Shown here: in pieces, positions 41,161 through 49,024 of the stretch
How positions within the stretch are numbered: the stretch's first letter is position 1
How the letters are laid out: each line of letters starts with the position of its first letter
DNA from: Streptomyces amritsarensis
GTDB lineage: Bacteria; Actinomycetota; Actinomycetes; Streptomycetales; Streptomycetaceae
NCBI RefSeq assembly: GCF_001953875.1
Contig: NZ_MQUR01000010.1
Coordinates: forward strand, 62,001-126,000
DNA: 64,000 nucleotides
Direction of reading: 5' to 3'
Translations under genes and position numbers: made by a program
The notes under the pieces: model-generated
Databases searched by the model: none
Told to the model about the DNA's origin: nothing
What the model saw: only the letters and a program-made list of their open reading frames with translations

Positions 41161-42134
41161 CGGGCCGCTCCCGGCTGCCGGGGCATGGCCAGGACCACTC
41201 GGCCGGTGGTGGTGCCGTCGGCGAGGCGCTGCAGGGCGTCGGCGACGCCGGGGAGTGCGACGAGCTCGCTGATCAGGGGCTTGACGGCGCCTTCGGCGGC
41301 GAGGCGGCCCAGTTCGGTGTGGCAGGCGAGTACCGCGGCCGGGTCCTTGGCCGCGTAGAGGCCCCAGTGCAGGCCGAGGATCGCGTAGTTCTTGATGAGG
41401 GCGTGGTTGAGGGCGGGGGCGGGGATGTCGCCGCTCGCGAAGCCGACGACGACGATCCGGCCCTCGAAGGCCACGCATCTGGCGGAGGCGGTGTACGAGT
41501 CGCCGCCGACGGGGTCGTAGACCACGTCGGCGCCGCGTCCGCCGGTGAACTCCTTGACCCGGGCGACGACGTCCTCGCCCGTACGGTCGATCACCAGGTC
41601 GCAGCCGAGCTCCTCGGCGGTGCGCACCTTGGCCTTGCCTCCGACGACCCCGATGACGGTGGCTCCGGCGGCCTTGCCGAGCTGGACGGCCGCACTGCCG
41701 ACCCCGCCCGCGGCGGCGTGCACGAGCAGGGTTTCGCCCGGCTGGAGGCGTGCCCGGCGGTGCAGCCCGAACCAGCCGGTCTGGTAGCCGATGTGGAGGG
41801 CTGCGGCCTCGGCGTCGTTCAGGGTTTCGGGGGCCGGGAGCAGGGACCGCTCGGACGCGATCACGTATTCGGCGAAGCCGCCGTGGGGCAGGCTCGGGGT
41901 GGCGATGACGCGGCGGCCGTCGTCGGTGAGGCCGCAGATCTCCACGCCGGGGGTGAAAGGCAGCGGCGGGCGGATCTGGTACTGGCCGCGGACGAGCAGC
42001 GCGTCGGGGAAGTTGAGGTTCGCCGCGAGTACCCGCAGCCGCACCTCGCCCTCGCCCGGGACCGGTGGGGGAATCTCCTCCAGGCGCAGGGCCTCTCGGG
42101 GCTCGCCGGGGGTATGTACTCGCCATGCCTGCAT
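41157..42134 (-). CDS. NADPH:quinone oxidoreductase/MDR-family zinc-independent reductase
   Basis: A 325-residue medium-chain reductase. The GroES-like N-domain (LRVLAANLNFPDALLVRGQY) lacks the catalytic-zinc ligands; LLVHAAAGGVGSAAVQLGKAAGATVIGVVGG (about residues 140-170) is the NADPH Rossmann motif, and GGRGADVVYDPVGG follows. Family members reduce quinones or the double bond of enoyl-type substrates. First gene of an operon whose next two genes are acyl-CoA dehydrogenases, all with ATGA overlaps. A well-formed promoter with an embedded palindrome (42177-42206) lies upstream. Confidence 0.9.
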   Translation of the reverse strand: MQAWRVHTPGEPREALRLEEIPPPVPGEGEVRLRVLAANLNFPDALLVRGQYQIRPPLPFTPGVEICGLTDDGRRVIATPSLPHGGFAEYVIASERSLLPAPETLNDAEAAALHIGYQTGWFGLHRRARLQPGETLLVHAAAGGVGSAAVQLGKAAGATVIGVVGGKAKVRTAEELGCDLVIDRTGEDVVARVKEFTGGRGADVVYDPVGGDSYTASARCVAFEGRIVVVGFASGDIPAPALNHALIKNYAILGLHWGLYAAKDPAAVLACHTELGRLAAEGAVKPLISELVALPGVADALQRLADGTTTGRVVLAMPRQPGAAR

Positions 42135-42176
42135 CCGGGGCCTCCAGCCGCCGTCGAGGAATCATGTTCCGCGCGC

Positions 42177-42206
42177 ATACTAAGCGGTCGCTTGCCTCCC
42201 TGTGAA
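42177..42206 (-). promoter_or_regulatory. Promoter with TetR-like operator for the acyl-CoA dehydrogenase operon
   Basis: On the minus strand: -35 TTCACA (42201-42206), 18-bp spacer, -10 TAGTAT (42177-42182). The palindrome AAGCGACCGCTT (42182-42193) sits in the spacer and touches the -10, so bound repressor would block polymerase. The half-site AAGCG is like those of TetR regulators of acyl-CoA pathways. Confidence 0.7.
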
Positions 42207-42341
42207 CCGCCGACCGCCGGGGAACGCCGGGGTCCGCATCGACACGCGCGATTCAGGCCACGTTCGTCTCAAGATCAGGCAACATGTGGCGTGCACGTGT
42301 CATGACTCAACGGGGAACAGCACCTGTCCAGGGGGGACCAC

Positions 42342-43460
42342 ATGAGAAGAAGCATGTCCGCAGCCGCAGCCGCCGTCGTGCTGGCCGGCCTGGTCACCGC
42401 GGCCGGCCCGGCCGCCGCGGCGTCCGACGCGAAGTGCGCGCCGAAGGTCCAGGTGCTCGGCTCGATCGGGGACGAGTCCTACGCGCGCGACATGCGGCAG
42501 AGTCAGGGCGTCTTCGACTTCGGCGCGGGCGACCTCGCCGTCGGCGTCTCGGGCCACAAGCCCGTCTACTGGACCGGCACCACGGTGCACCGGGTCCCGC
42601 TGACCGACCCGAACGCGTCGGGCCGGGTGGTCGCCGTCAACGCGCACGGCCTGATGGTGGGCGTCCTGCACGATTCCGCCGGCGTCTTTCTGTTCACCTA
42701 CCAGGTGGGCGACGCGGCGATCACCCGGCTGCCGGACGGCTACGGCCACGACATCGAGGCCGACGTCAACGACGCCGGATACGTGGTGTCCCGCTCCGAC
42801 AGCGGGCCCGGCACCGTGTGGAAGGACGGCCACAAGGTCCGCGAACTGCCCGTCCCGGCCGAAGCCGGCCCGGGGACCCGGATCACGATGGTCACCGGGA
42901 TCAACAACCACGGCGACATCCTCGGCATGGCGACGCAGGACTACGAGGTCCCCGAGACCGGCGCCCACCTGGAGGGCACCCGCCCGGTGCTGTGGCCGGG
43001 GGACGGCGGCGCCGCCCGGCTGCTGGACCCCACCATGAACGACAGCTATGTCCAGGACCTCGACGAGAGCGGCCGGATCGTCGGCTACGACTGGGCCGGA
43101 CCGTGGCACGAGTACCGGACCTGGGTCTGGGAGCCCCCGGTCGGCGGCGCCGGCACCTCTCCCGGCGGGCTGAGCTCGCATCCGTACGCCACGTTCGAGG
43201 CGATCAGCCCGACCACGAACGTCAGCGTCGGCACGGCCAAGTTCCACCCGGACGAGATGACCCTGCCGGACCAGGCACTGCTGCGGGCCGGCTCCGGCCC
43301 GGTCAAGGCCCTGCCGCGGCTGGCCGCGGGCGGGGCGAGCATGGCGGACGCGGTGTCGGACGCCGACCGGGTCGGCGGGGCGGCCGTGAACGCGAAGGGC
43401 AAGCTGAAGCCGGTGATCTGGACCTGCGCCACCCAGCAGGCCTACAACCCGGGCAGCTAG
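42342..43460 (+). CDS. Secreted HAF-repeat-like (beta-propeller) protein
   Basis: A 372-residue exported protein. Signal peptide RRSMSAAAAAVVLAGLVTAAGPAAAA, cleavage about residue 27. The mature part repeats short blocks such as VVAVNAHGLMVGVL, ADVNDAGYVVSRS, TGINNHGDILGMA and DLDESGRIVGYD, each followed by a strand with a Trp-containing segment, as in HAF-type extracellular repeats. This suggests about six propeller blades. No catalytic motif is seen. The start has a weak RBS; the 207-nt upstream gap also holds the divergent acyl-CoA promoter. Function unknown. Confidence 0.75.
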   Translation: MRRSMSAAAAAVVLAGLVTAAGPAAAASDAKCAPKVQVLGSIGDESYARDMRQSQGVFDFGAGDLAVGVSGHKPVYWTGTTVHRVPLTDPNASGRVVAVNAHGLMVGVLHDSAGVFLFTYQVGDAAITRLPDGYGHDIEADVNDAGYVVSRSDSGPGTVWKDGHKVRELPVPAEAGPGTRITMVTGINNHGDILGMATQDYEVPETGAHLEGTRPVLWPGDGGAARLLDPTMNDSYVQDLDESGRIVGYDWAGPWHEYRTWVWEPPVGGAGTSPGGLSSHPYATFEAISPTTNVSVGTAKFHPDEMTLPDQALLRAGSGPVKALPRLAAGGASMADAVSDADRVGGAAVNAKGKLKPVIWTCATQQAYNPGS

Positions 43461-43496
43461 CCCCGCCGGCTCCCTTCCGGATCCGCCGGCGAGATC

Positions 43497-43556
43497 CGCG
43501 GGAGAGCGCACAGGTTCGCGGGAGAGCGCAGAGGTTGGCGGGAGAGGGCGGAGGTC
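43497..43556. repeat. 20-bp tandem repeat, three copies
   Basis: CGCGGGAGAGCGCACAGGTT at 43497-43516 is followed by copies with 2 and about 6 changes. It lies between the HAF-like gene and the SDR gene, 53 nt before the SDR start. Non-coding. Confidence 0.85.
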
Positions 43557-43608
43557 CGCAGGCCCCCGGGGATGGCGGTCTGAGCGCCCGCGCGCTATCG
43601 ATGGGCGC

Positions 43609-44592
43609 ATGGAGAACCCTCAGGGCGGGCTGCCCGCGCCGCCGCCGCTCGGTGCCGCCGCCCTGCCCCCCGGTACCTACGGGGGGCAGGTGGTCCTCGT
43701 GACCGGCGGCGGCACCGGGCTGGGCAAGGCGGTGGCGGCCGAGTTCGCACGGCTGGGCGCCGACCTGCTGATCGCGGGCCGGCGCCGCGAACAGCTCGAG
43801 GCGGCGCGGGAGGAGCTCGCCGCCGTACCGGGCGCGGGCCGGGTGGCGGCCGCCGTCTGCGACATCCGCGACCCCGAGCGGGTCGCGGAGGTCTTCGACG
43901 CGGCGCAGGCGGCGGTCGGACTGCCGGACGTGCTGGTCAACAACGCGGCCGCCAATTTCCCCTCCCCCGCGGAGGACCTCTCGCCGAACGCCTGGCGGGC
44001 GGTCGTCGACATCACCCTGACCGGCACGTGGTTCATGACGCGCGAGTTCGGCCGCCGCCACCTCGCCGCGGGCACCCCCGGCTCGATCGTCAACATCGGT
44101 GCCTCCTACGCCTGGACGGGCGGGCCGGGTTTCGTCCACAGCGCCGCCGCCAAGGCCGGGGTGAAGAACCTCGTGGAGACCCTGGCCGTGGAGTGGGGGC
44201 CGTACGGCATCCAGATCAACGGGCTGGTCCCGGGCCTGTTCCCGCACGCCGACATGACCGCGGACATCCGCGGCGGCCTGGAGCGCGCCGCCTCCGGCGC
44301 CCAGGACGTCCGGCAGCCGGCACTGCGGGTCGGGGCGCCGCGCGAACTGGGCTGGGCGGCGACCTTCCTCGCCTCGCCCTACGCAAGGTTCGTCACCGGG
44401 CACACCCTGGTCGTCGACGGGGCCAACTGGCAGCGCCGGGCGGTGGTCAGCCCCGAGGTGGTCCCGGTACGGGAGCAGCTGGGGCGCGGCCCCTTCGCCG
44501 CCGGCCCGGGCGAGCCCCACCCGGCGGCCCCACCCGGCGGCTCCGCCCCTGCCCCCGCCCGGCGGGCGGGGGAGCCGTCAGGAGGCCGGTAG
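43609..44592 (+). CDS. SDR oxidoreductase, 2,4-dienoyl-CoA reductase-like
   Basis: A 327-residue classical SDR. VTGGGTGLGKAVA (about residues 30-42) binds NADPH, VNNAAANF is the NNA motif, and NIGASYAW supplies the catalytic Ser. The Tyr position of Tyr-x3-Lys reads His (VHSAAAKAG), as in the mitochondrial-type 2,4-dienoyl-CoA reductases, where the SAKAG-type Lys is conserved; WGPYGIQINGLVPG also matches them. Thus the missing Tyr fits the subfamily. It would help degrade unsaturated acyl-CoA, in keeping with neighbouring acyl-CoA dehydrogenases and enoyl-CoA hydratase. The last 55 residues are a Pro/Gly-rich tail. Confidence 0.85.
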   Translation: MENPQGGLPAPPPLGAAALPPGTYGGQVVLVTGGGTGLGKAVAAEFARLGADLLIAGRRREQLEAAREELAAVPGAGRVAAAVCDIRDPERVAEVFDAAQAAVGLPDVLVNNAAANFPSPAEDLSPNAWRAVVDITLTGTWFMTREFGRRHLAAGTPGSIVNIGASYAWTGGPGFVHSAAAKAGVKNLVETLAVEWGPYGIQINGLVPGLFPHADMTADIRGGLERAASGAQDVRQPALRVGAPRELGWAATFLASPYARFVTGHTLVVDGANWQRRAVVSPEVVPVREQLGRGPFAAGPGEPHPAAPPGGSAPAPARRAGEPSGGR

Positions 44593-44677
44593 GAGGAGGG
44601 GCCCGCGCGGGCGTCCTGCCCCCGTGATCGGCGCAGGGCGGCCCCGCGGTCGACGACGGACCGGCGGCCCGCCGGGG

Positions 44678-45523
44678 TCAGCTCCCGGTGAAGCGGGGCG
44701 GTCGGCCCGCCGCCTTGGCGCCGTATCCCTCGCGGGCGTCGTCCGAGGCGAGGGTGAGGGCCGCGGTCATCGCCACACGGTCGAGGGCCGCGGGGAGGGC
44801 CGCGTCGGCGTAGGCGTCGACCGCCCGCTTGATGCCCTGCACCGCGAGAGGGGCGTTGGCTGCGATCTCCTCCGCCAGGGCGCGGGAGGATGCCGCCAAT
44901 TCATGTTCCTCGACGACCAGTTGGACGAGGTTGAGCCGTTCGGCGGTCGCCGCGTCGATGCGGCGGCCCGTCAGCGCCAGGAACTTCGCCCAGCCCGCGC
45001 CCGCCTCGCGGGCGATGCGCAGGTCGCCGCCCGCGTCGACGGCGACGCCCAGCCGGGCCTCGGGGAGGGCGAAGACGGCGTCCCGCGACGCCACCCGGAT
45101 GTCGGCCATCAGGGCCAGCTCGAAGCCGAAGCCGAGGCAGTAGCCCTGGACGGCGGCCACCACCGGCTGCGGGAGCCGGGCGAGGACCGCGAACCGCTCG
45201 TGGACCCAGCGGATGCCCTCGTAGTAGTTGCGGGTGCGTTCGGCGGTGGATCCGCCGGTGATGGCACCGCCCGGGGCCGTCACGTCGATGCCCGCGCAGA
45301 AGGCCCGGCCCTCGGCCCGCAGCAGCACGGCCCGCACCGAGGGGTCGAAGCGGATCCGGTCCGCGAGCAGACCGAGCTGCCGGCTGGACTCCCAGCTCCA
45401 GCCGTTGAGCCGGTCCGGGCGGCACAGGGTGAGGACCGCGATGCCGTCCGTGACCTCCAGGCGGATCCGCTCCCCGTCCTCCGCGATCTCCGTGGAGATG
45501 GTGTCGATCACCTTGTCCCGCAC
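44678..45523 (-). CDS. Enoyl-CoA hydratase/isomerase family protein
   Basis: A 281-residue crotonase-fold protein. VLTLCRPDRLNGWSW, AFCAGIDVTAPGGA (oxyanion loop, about residue 75), VQGYCLGFGFELALMADIRVAS (second oxyanion strand, about 125-146) and PEARLGVAVDAGGDLRI are present. The two catalytic Glu positions of true hydratases are not clearly both there (the second reads Asp in VDAGG), so an isomerase or related activity is possible. Start is GTG. A palindromic operator lies 24 nt upstream. It converges with the SDR gene. Confidence 0.88.
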   Translation of the reverse strand: MRDKVIDTISTEIAEDGERIRLEVTDGIAVLTLCRPDRLNGWSWESSRQLGLLADRIRFDPSVRAVLLRAEGRAFCAGIDVTAPGGAITGGSTAERTRNYYEGIRWVHERFAVLARLPQPVVAAVQGYCLGFGFELALMADIRVASRDAVFALPEARLGVAVDAGGDLRIAREAGAGWAKFLALTGRRIDAATAERLNLVQLVVEEHELAASSRALAEEIAANAPLAVQGIKRAVDAYADAALPAALDRVAMTAALTLASDDAREGYGAKAAGRPPRFTGS

Positions 45524-45547
45524 CCCCGGCCCCGACGTTAGCCCGCA

Positions 45548-45564
45548 TCTGACGGATCGTCAGA
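45548..45564. promoter_or_regulatory. Palindromic operator upstream of the enoyl-CoA hydratase gene
   Basis: TCTGACG-GAT-CGTCAGA, perfect 7-bp arms. It lies between the enoyl-CoA hydratase start and the PIG-L gene stop, 24 nt from the start. The form suits a TetR-family repressor; none is adjacent. Confidence 0.65.
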
Positions 45565-45579
45565 ATAGGGGTGGGAGGG

Positions 45580-46344
45580 TCAGCGGGGGAAGACCTCGAA
45601 CGCGACGGCCGGGCGGCCGCCGAACCGCGGCGCCACCCGCTCGGCGTTGCCGGTGAGGAACGTACGGACGTACTCCTCGGGGTCCTGGTCCGTCAGCGCC
45701 TCGATGTAGGCCTTGTGCGCCATCAGGGAGAGCACCGACCGCTCCAGGCCCGGACCGGCGTCGGCCGCGTGCGTGGGCGTGCCGGTCCCGGCCACCGCCA
45801 CCCAGCGGACGCCGTTCCACGGCTCCAGGCCCTGTTCGGAGATGAGCTCCGGGAAGATCCACCTGTTGCCCGCGTCGGCGGCGGCGTCCAGGGTGGCCCG
45901 GCCGACGGCCTTGTGGTCGGGGGTGTTCCAGTAGCCGCCGCCCTGCTCCCCGCCCCATGTGTCGCGGTGGTTGAGGGTGATGACCAGTTCGGGGCGGTGC
46001 CGGCGGATGGCCGCCGCGATGTCCCTGCGCAGGCCGAGTCCGTACTCGACGACCCCGTCGCGGTGGTCGAGGAACTCCACCGCGGACACCCCGACCACGG
46101 CGGCGCTCGCGCGCTGCTCCGCCTCGCGCAGCGCGGCGCAGTCGGCGGGGGCGAGGGAGTCGATGCCCGCCTCGCCCCGGGTGGCCAGGAGGTACACCAC
46201 CTCCCGGCCGCCGTCCGTCCAGTCCGCGATCGCGGCCGCGCACCCGTACTCCAGGTCGTCCGGGTGGGCGACGACGGCGAGGGCGCGCTGCCAGTCGGTG
46301 GGCATGGGCTCCAAGGGGGCCTGCCGGTCACGTAGTTCGGTCAT
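45580..46344 (-). CDS. PIG-L family deacetylase
   Basis: A 254-residue zinc hydrolase. VVAHPDDLEYG (His-x-Asp-Asp, about residue 24) is the defining metal/catalytic motif, and the third zinc ligand is in WNTPDHKAVGRAT. Members include the mycothiol enzymes MshB and Mca and GlcNAc-PI deacetylase; the sequence is not close to MshB, so a GlcNAc-type amide of unknown origin is all that can be said. The ATG at 46344 is chosen over an upstream in-frame ATG at 46398, since homology begins after it. No operon partner. Confidence 0.88.
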   Translation of the reverse strand: MTELRDRQAPLEPMPTDWQRALAVVAHPDDLEYGCAAAIADWTDGGREVVYLLATRGEAGIDSLAPADCAALREAEQRASAAVVGVSAVEFLDHRDGVVEYGLGLRRDIAAAIRRHRPELVITLNHRDTWGGEQGGGYWNTPDHKAVGRATLDAAADAGNRWIFPELISEQGLEPWNGVRWVAVAGTGTPTHAADAGPGLERSVLSLMAHKAYIEALTDQDPEEYVRTFLTGNAERVAPRFGGRPAVAFEVFPR

Positions 46345-46468
46345 GGGTCGCACACTATGCGAAGGGACCGCCACGGGCCGGGACGTATCCCCGGTCACCG
46401 CCCCGTCGAGGGCGCGGCGGTCGCCGGCGGCGGTCGCCCGTCGCGCCTTCGACCCGCGAGGACGCCGG

Positions 46469-47779
46469 TCACACCTCGTCGTTCACGAGGGCCAGCAGCC
46501 GGTCCAGCACGCGGGGGCCGCCCGCGCGCAGGCCGTTGTGCTCGAACTCGTCCGTCACCCAGGTCCGCAGCCCCCGGATGGCGCGGGCCGTCCGCAGTGA
46601 GTCCTCCGCGTCCACGTACATGTCGTCGTGGTAGACCGCGGCCGCCACCGGCACCTCGTTGGCCGCCAGCCGCTCCGGGTCGTAGAGCGGCTGCCAGCCC
46701 GTACGGGCGGCCAGCAGATCCGCGGTCTCGCGCAGCGGGGCGAGGGCCGGGTCGGTGGTGAAGTGCCAGGGGTGGATGGTCTCGCCGGTGAGGAGCACGG
46801 GCTCGTCGCCCGTGAGGGCCTTGCGGGCGTCGAAGCGGGGGTGCTCCGCCCGGACGCGTTCGGCGGCCCAGGCCGTGGGCGCGGCCGGGTCCTGGGCGTA
46901 GATAGCCTCGTGGACCAGCGCGTAGAGGGGGTGTCCGGCGAAGGAGAGCAGGGAGCGGGCGCCTTCCAGGAAGGCGTCGGAGAGGGCAGGCCCGGCGGGG
47001 GTCGGGACGAAGGCGTCCTCCAGCAGGTGGTGGAGCTGGTGGCTGCCGTCGCCGCCACCGAGGAGGATGCCGAGGGACTGGAAGGCCTCGACCGTCAGGA
47101 CGTGGCCGCCGGGGAGTTCGGCCGGCTGCTCCGCCAGACGGGCGGCGATCCGGCGGACCCGCTCGACGTCCATGGGGTAGCGGGCGTAGTGGGCCGCGTT
47201 CTTGCGTTCGATGCGCGGGTAGGCGGCCCGGTAGACGTCGTCGGCGGTGCCGGTCAGCGCCGGCAGACCCCCGGTGATCAGGGCGGCGGTGAGGCCCTCG
47301 GGCGCGCTGGAGAGGTAGCGGACCGTGCAGAACCCGCCGAAGCTCTGGCCCAGTACGGTCCAGGGCGCGCCGCCGGTGAGACCGGGGCGGATCGCTTCGG
47401 CGTCGCGCACGATGGAGTCGGCGCGGAAGTGGGCGAGGTGGTCGGCCTGCTGGGCGGGAGTGCCGCGCAGCGGCAGCGTCTGCCGGTTCAAGGGGGTGGA
47501 GCGGCCGGTGCCGCGCTGGTCCAGCAGGAGCACCCGGTAGTCCTGGAGGGCCCGCTCCAGCCAGGCCTGCCGGCCGATGAAGCGGCGGGCGCCGAAGCCC
47601 GGCCCGCCCTCCAGGTACAGCAGCCAGGGCAGGCTCTGCGGGTCCTTGCCGGTGGCGACCACCTCTCGGCCGTACAGCTCGATCCGCTCCCCGTCCGGGC
47701 GCGCGTGGTCCAGCGGGACGGAGAACCGGTGGTCGGTGACGACCGTGCCGGGCTGGCGGTAGCTGTGGACGACGGTCAC
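46469..47779 (-). CDS. Peptidase S33/prolyl aminopeptidase-like alpha/beta hydrolase
   Basis: A 436-residue hydrolase without signal peptide. LLYLEGGPGFGARR contains the GGPG oxyanion motif of S33 peptidases, LLLDQRGTGRSTP follows, the nucleophile is in TVLGQSFGGFCTVRYL (about residue 155), and the late YHDDMYVDAEDSL and FEHNGLR supply acid and His. Members remove N-terminal Pro from peptides or hydrolyse related amides. Start is GTG. It is transcribed away from the AraC-type gene; the 240-nt gap holds no further gene but has a DasR-like site at 47995. Confidence 0.86.
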   Translation of the reverse strand: MTVVHSYRQPGTVVTDHRFSVPLDHARPDGERIELYGREVVATGKDPQSLPWLLYLEGGPGFGARRFIGRQAWLERALQDYRVLLLDQRGTGRSTPLNRQTLPLRGTPAQQADHLAHFRADSIVRDAEAIRPGLTGGAPWTVLGQSFGGFCTVRYLSSAPEGLTAALITGGLPALTGTADDVYRAAYPRIERKNAAHYARYPMDVERVRRIAARLAEQPAELPGGHVLTVEAFQSLGILLGGGDGSHQLHHLLEDAFVPTPAGPALSDAFLEGARSLLSFAGHPLYALVHEAIYAQDPAAPTAWAAERVRAEHPRFDARKALTGDEPVLLTGETIHPWHFTTDPALAPLRETADLLAARTGWQPLYDPERLAANEVPVAAAVYHDDMYVDAEDSLRTARAIRGLRTWVTDEFEHNGLRAGGPRVLDRLLALVNDEV

Positions 47780-47994
47780 GGACGGCCCCCAGGGGTAGTA
47801 CGAGGTATGGAGTTGCGCGCCCCGGCCGGGTGACGGGCGGGCGCGGCGGTCCGCCCGAGTCTAGGAGGTGGACCGGACCGGGCCGGGCGCCGGGGCCTGA
47901 CGGGGCCTTCGGGGTCAGGGTCCGCGGGGACCCGGTGGATTCCTCCCGCCGGGTTTCGCAGGGCCTTCGGCGAGGGATCGTGACATCGCCCGAT

Positions 47995-48006
47995 TGGTCT
48001 GGACCT
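47995..48006 (+). promoter_or_regulatory. Possible DasR-like site upstream of the AraC-type gene
   Basis: TGGTCTGGACCT has two differences from the dre core TGGTCTAGACCA and lies 14 nt before the AraC-type start, close to a chitin-binding enzyme gene. Weak on its own. Confidence 0.4.
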
Positions 48007-48019
48007 GCTGGGGGTAACG

Positions 48020-48985
48020 ATGCGGAACACCACCGTCGTACCGGGGACGCCCTGCCCGGCGCCACCGCGCCCCGGGGAGCCTCCCCTGCACCGCCTGGAG
48101 CTGGCCGGACCGGGCACCGTGCCGTTCGCCGCCGGGCCCTTCGACGCGCTGGGCCCGCTGTCGCGGTCCGACCGCCCGCACCGCCACACCTTCTACGAGA
48201 TCGTCCACATCGTCGCGGGATCGGGCACCCACGTCGTCGATCTCGCCGGGCACCCCGTGCGGCCGCGCCAGTTGGCCGTGGTGCTGCCCGGACAGGTCCA
48301 CTGCTGGCAGGACCAGCGCGGTCTCGACGGCACCCTCGCACTGTTCACCGAGGACTTCCTGGTGGACCATCCCGGCGACCGCGCCCTCCTGCGGCGGATC
48401 GGGAGGACCGGCTGGTTCGACCTGAGCGAGGCCGAACACGAGCGCACCGGACGGCTGATGGCCGACCTGGCCGCCGAGTGCCGGCAGCGGGAGCCCGGCC
48501 ACGAGAGCGTCCTGCGCGCCCTGCTGCACGTACTCGTCGTCCGCATGGCACGGCTCCCGGCCCGCGGCGGCGGCCGCCCCGGCGGGCCAGCGGAACCGGA
48601 CCGGCTCCGCGGGCCCGCGGCTCCCGGCACTGTCCCGACGGTGGCCGAGGCGTTCGTCCGGCTGGCCGCCCGACCCGTCGCCTGGTCGGTGCGCGAGTGC
48701 GCCGAGCGGCTCGGGGTGACGCCCGGCCACCTGACCCGGACCGTCCGGGCGGCCACCGGCCGCAGCCCCGGCCGGCTGCTGAACGAGGCCCGCGCGTACC
48801 AGGCCCAGCGCCTGCTCGCGCACACCGAACTGCCGGTACGCCAGGTCGCCGCCCGCGTCGGATTCGCCGACCCCGCCTACTTCTGCCGGTTCTTCCGCCG
48901 GGAGACGGGCACCAGCCCGGGCGAGTTCCGAAAGCACCACAGCAGCCGTGTTGCGTCCATCGATCCGGGCCGGGCGTCCGCCTAG
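48020..48985 (+). CDS. AraC-family transcriptional regulator
   Basis: A 321-residue regulator. An N-terminal cupin sensing domain (HRHTFYEIVHIVAGSGTHVVD, then PRQLAVVLPGQVHCW, about residues 54-100) binds a small ligand, and two C-terminal HTHs follow: WSVRECAERLGVTPGHLTRTVRAATG and LPVRQVAARVGFADPAYFCRFFRRETGTSPGEFR. Cupin-type AraC proteins usually respond to a sugar or aromatic acid. The intradiol dioxygenase gene follows 39 nt downstream on the same strand, so it is the natural target or partner. GGGGG precedes the ATG. Confidence 0.92.
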   Translation: MRNTTVVPGTPCPAPPRPGEPPLHRLELAGPGTVPFAAGPFDALGPLSRSDRPHRHTFYEIVHIVAGSGTHVVDLAGHPVRPRQLAVVLPGQVHCWQDQRGLDGTLALFTEDFLVDHPGDRALLRRIGRTGWFDLSEAEHERTGRLMADLAAECRQREPGHESVLRALLHVLVVRMARLPARGGGRPGGPAEPDRLRGPAAPGTVPTVAEAFVRLAARPVAWSVRECAERLGVTPGHLTRTVRAATGRSPGRLLNEARAYQAQRLLAHTELPVRQVAARVGFADPAYFCRFFRRETGTSPGEFRKHHSSRVASIDPGRASA

Positions 48986-49024
48986 GTTCGATGCCGAATC
49001 CAACAGCCCACCAAGGAGGCAGGC

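Noticed and set aside
43609..44592. Inactive SDR because the catalytic Tyr is missing
   Set aside because: The His replacement with a conserved SAKAG-type Lys fits the 2,4-dienoyl-CoA reductase subgroup, which is active.
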